A DNA stretch of 64,000 nt, taken from Mangrovibacterium sp041596335 (GTDB lineage: Bacteria; Bacteroidota; Bacteroidia; Bacteroidales; Prolixibacteraceae). The notes under the pieces were generated by a model. That model worked only from the letters and a program-made list of their open reading frames with translations. It did no database searches and was not told the DNA's origin. This document shows positions 62,311-64,000 of this stretch, one piece after another. The position numbers and the translations under genes were made by a program. How positions within the stretch are numbered: position 1 is the first letter of the stretch; every line of letters starts with the position of its first letter. The stretch lies in NCBI RefSeq assembly GCF_041596335.1, contig NZ_JBFHIT010000010.1:1-64000 (forward strand). The letters are read 5' to 3'.

Positions 62311-62718
62311 ATGGCCCGTCGTAAGCAATACAAAATATTAGCCAGGCAAACTGCAATTTATAAGACGATTGTCTCCGAGTTGCAGAAAAACCCAGAACTG
62401 GCTGATTACGATATGGACACCATCCAAATTTCCGTTAAAAAGAAAATTACGCCCCGAATCCAAAATGTGGACAAGGCAATACGCAACCTAACAACTTATT
62501 TGGCAGTAAATAAAGAATACATCAAAACCTTCAACGGTGAAACGATCGTATCAAAAAAAGAGATCGCCAAAATGTTGAAAATATCGCGACCAACGCTGGA
62601 TAAATGGATCCGGGAGAAATTTATAACCCCCGTACAATCAGAAGCTTTATCCAAAACCGAAACCTTCCCTCCTGACCTGATCCTGAAACAACTTCAAAAA
62701 CAAAAAAATAAAAAGTAA
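62311..62718 (+). CDS. Small helix-turn-helix protein (island)
   Basis: A 135-residue basic protein. Residues ~80-130 contain a MerR/excisionase-like helix-turn-helix (SKKEIAKMLKISRPTLDKWIREKFITP). The N-terminal ~75 residues are charged, mainly helical and unassigned. It begins two bases after the AlbA_2 protein stop. It could be a recombination directionality factor or a regulator of the island; neither is shown. Confidence 0.78.
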   Translation: MARRKQYKILARQTAIYKTIVSELQKNPELADYDMDTIQISVKKKITPRIQNVDKAIRNLTTYLAVNKEYIKTFNGETIVSKKEIAKMLKISRPTLDKWIREKFITPVQSEALSKTETFPPDLILKQLQKQKNKK

Positions 62719-62924
62719 AAAAAGTTTTCAACTTTACATCGTATCGATTTGATATAATCTGACAATAAAACGAATGTCTTTTACAACTTTTTCGTTAATA
62801 TTTCATTTAAATTGTTGCCATAGGCCTACTTACGTAAAGCCATTTATCTAATTGATTTTCAACCATATTCATTTTTATTTTACACTCAAATTCAAAACGA
62901 TGCGTAACTATAAATTTGAGTATT

Positions 62925-63263
62925 ATGCCGAACATCATTGTGACAACGCCCGAGGAACTAAGGGCAATCGTAAGTGAGGCAGTTTCCCTGGCACTGCCCA
63001 AACAGGCTTCGCCTCAGTCAACAATTGATACCATAACCCTAGACGATACATTGAAATTGTTAAAGGAATATGGCTATCCGACATCAAAAGCAAAAATTTA
63101 CAAGTTAACCTCCACCGGTAAAATTCCCTGCAAAACGTATGGAAACAAACTGGTCTTCTCGCGAAAAGAAATACTGCTGTGGGCTGAAAATCAAACCAAG
63201 CCCAAACATGATTCAAGTAAAATCAGCTTAACCCTTGCTCGGAGTGCAAGACGTAAAAGGTAA
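62925..63263 (+). CDS. HTH_17/excisionase-family DNA-binding protein
   Basis: A 112-residue protein from ATG 62925 (an in-frame TTG lies nine bases upstream). After a helical N-terminus with TPEELRAIVSEAVSLALP, residues ~37-85 form a helix-turn-helix of the excisionase type: DTLKLLKEYGYPTSKAKIYKLTSTGKIPCKTYGNKLVFSRKEI. Proteins like this precede primase/helicase genes in Bacteroidota mobile elements and may control excision. It precedes the primase-helicase gene by five bases. A 206-base A+T-rich gap separates it from the upstream gene, with a TAAATTTG box at 62911-62918 that is very close to the start codon. Confidence 0.85.
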   Translation: MPNIIVTTPEELRAIVSEAVSLALPKQASPQSTIDTITLDDTLKLLKEYGYPTSKAKIYKLTSTGKIPCKTYGNKLVFSRKEILLWAENQTKPKHDSSKISLTLARSARRKR

Positions 63264-63268
63264 TCGCG

Positions 63269-64000
63269 ATGAAGGAAAAGACATTGAACAGCGGTAAATA
63301 CATCCGTGTAGGAACAAGCTTGTACAAAATCGTGCAACGTCCACTGATCAGCGGCGATTATATCGAGGATAAGATTCCCTGGAGCTATGAAACGCTCCGG
63401 CAGGACTTTGGCAAGAACAACCTTCCCAAAGTTGAGAAGTATGATGGTTTTTGCATTATCCCCGATCATGTTCACTATCGACAGGTACATGGCACGTATC
63501 TCAACCAGTATGAACCGGTGAGCTATGTGCCGTGTCCGGGAGACTTTCCCCATATCCGGCATTTTCTTAACCATATTTTTGAGGAACAAATTGAAATCGG
63601 CCTGGATTACCTTCAGATTCTTTATACTCTGCCTGCCCAAATGTTGCCCATTCTGCTATTGGTTTCCAATGAACGGAATACGGGGAAAACGACCTTTCTG
63701 CGTTTTTTGAAAATGATTTTCGGAAAAAACGCGACGTTCAACACAAACGAAGATTTCCGGAGCCAGTTCAATGCCGACTGGGCCAACCGCCTGCTGGTGC
63801 TGGTTGACGAATTACTTCTGAACAAGATGGAAGACACGGAGAAAATCAAAAACCTCTCAACAGCCGGCGATTATAAAATTGAAGCCAAAGGCAAAGACCG
63901 AAGGGAGATTGAGTTTTTCGCCAAATTTGTTCTTTGCTCCAACAACGAGCGAGACCCGATTATCATTCCCAGGGAAGAAGTTCGGTTTTGGGTGCGAAAA
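63269..64000 (+). CDS. Primase-helicase (SF3-type), partial at right edge
   Basis: An open frame of 244 codons reading off the window, so the C-terminus is missing. The SF3 helicase/DUF5906-type ATPase is visible: Walker A in SNERNTGKTTFLRFL (about residues 132-146), Walker B in RLLVLVDELL (about 174-183), and a CSNNERDP segment near 230 typical of the sensor motif. The first ~100 residues are not assigned. Such proteins replicate integrative or phage-like elements. It begins five bases after the excisionase-like gene. Confidence 0.88.
   Translation, partial: MKEKTLNSGKYIRVGTSLYKIVQRPLISGDYIEDKIPWSYETLRQDFGKNNLPKVEKYDGFCIIPDHVHYRQVHGTYLNQYEPVSYVPCPGDFPHIRHFLNHIFEEQIEIGLDYLQILYTLPAQMLPILLLVSNERNTGKTTFLRFLKMIFGKNATFNTNEDFRSQFNADWANRLLVLVDELLLNKMEDTEKIKNLSTAGDYKIEAKGKDRREIEFFAKFVLCSNNERDPIIIPREEVRFWVRK

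Overview
The window looks like a chromosome segment of a free-living Bacteroidota (Bacteroidetes) bacterium, most likely from the Marinilabiliales/Prolixibacteraceae-like part of the phylum. The lineage call is an inference from gene content: a type IX secretion (T9SS) cargo protein with a C-terminal sorting domain, a T9SS plug protein, a six-gene Na+-NQR operon with ApbE, a GntR-type XylR with a xylose operon, and several promoters of the Bacteroidota type (TTTG about 19 bases upstream of TAnnTTTG). The genus cannot be fixed from the sequence alone.

Layout. 1-126: the end of a tRNA-Leu and a complete tRNA-Gly. 0.5-6.2 kb: a giant 13-repeat T9SS surface protein co-transcribed with an outer-membrane beta-barrel. 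6.3-17.3 kb: housekeeping and small genes (lipoprotein, thioesterase, unknown membrane protein, aldo/keto reductase, lytic transglycosylase-uvrA, TGS-nucleoside kinase, MATE exporter). 17.5-21.5 kb: a stress cluster with a Mn-type and an Fe-type superoxide dismutase flanking a VOC protein and a divergent HxlR/YhdH pair. 21.5-27.1 kb: a complete xylose regulon on the minus strand (xylR, xylB, xylA, xylE). It has a consensus promoter and tandem CAGAAC-type repeats next to the -7 boxes of both xylR and xylB. 27-39 kb: nitroreductase, proline dehydrogenase, OmpH/Skp, an SLC12-like cotransporter, an aromatic amino acid decarboxylase, acylphosphatase, ApbE, a histidine kinase, YebC and a GT90 glycosyltransferase. 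39.8-45.7 kb: nqrABCDEF. 45.9-59.1 kb: T9SS plug, PAS histidine kinase, pruA, FtsB-like, YqgE, then two minus-strand operons (amn-holA-rhomboid-class IV aminotransferase homologue; recR-glycosyltransferase fusion-GNAT).

From about 59.23 kb to the right edge the sequence is a mobile island. A 41-base 3' remnant of a CAU-anticodon tRNA (59229-59269, minus strand) ends in the anticodon loop. It is followed by a tyrosine recombinase, a Schlafen-AlbA/GHKL regulator, two small helix-turn-helix proteins and an SF3-type primase-helicase that runs off the window. The layout implies an integrative element inserted in a tRNA gene, with its other end and the intact tRNA lying to the right.

Genes that work together: the plug protein belongs to the T9SS that would export the repeat protein; ApbE flavinylates NqrB and NqrC; separate proline dehydrogenase and PruA genes make the two-step proline-to-glutamate pathway; XylE, XylA and XylB import, isomerise and phosphorylate xylose under XylR. 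The most unusual items are the island boundary, a class IV aminotransferase homologue apparently lacking its PLP lysine, a glycosyltransferase fused to a degenerate phosphoglycosyl transferase, and the shared operator geometry of the xyl promoters.
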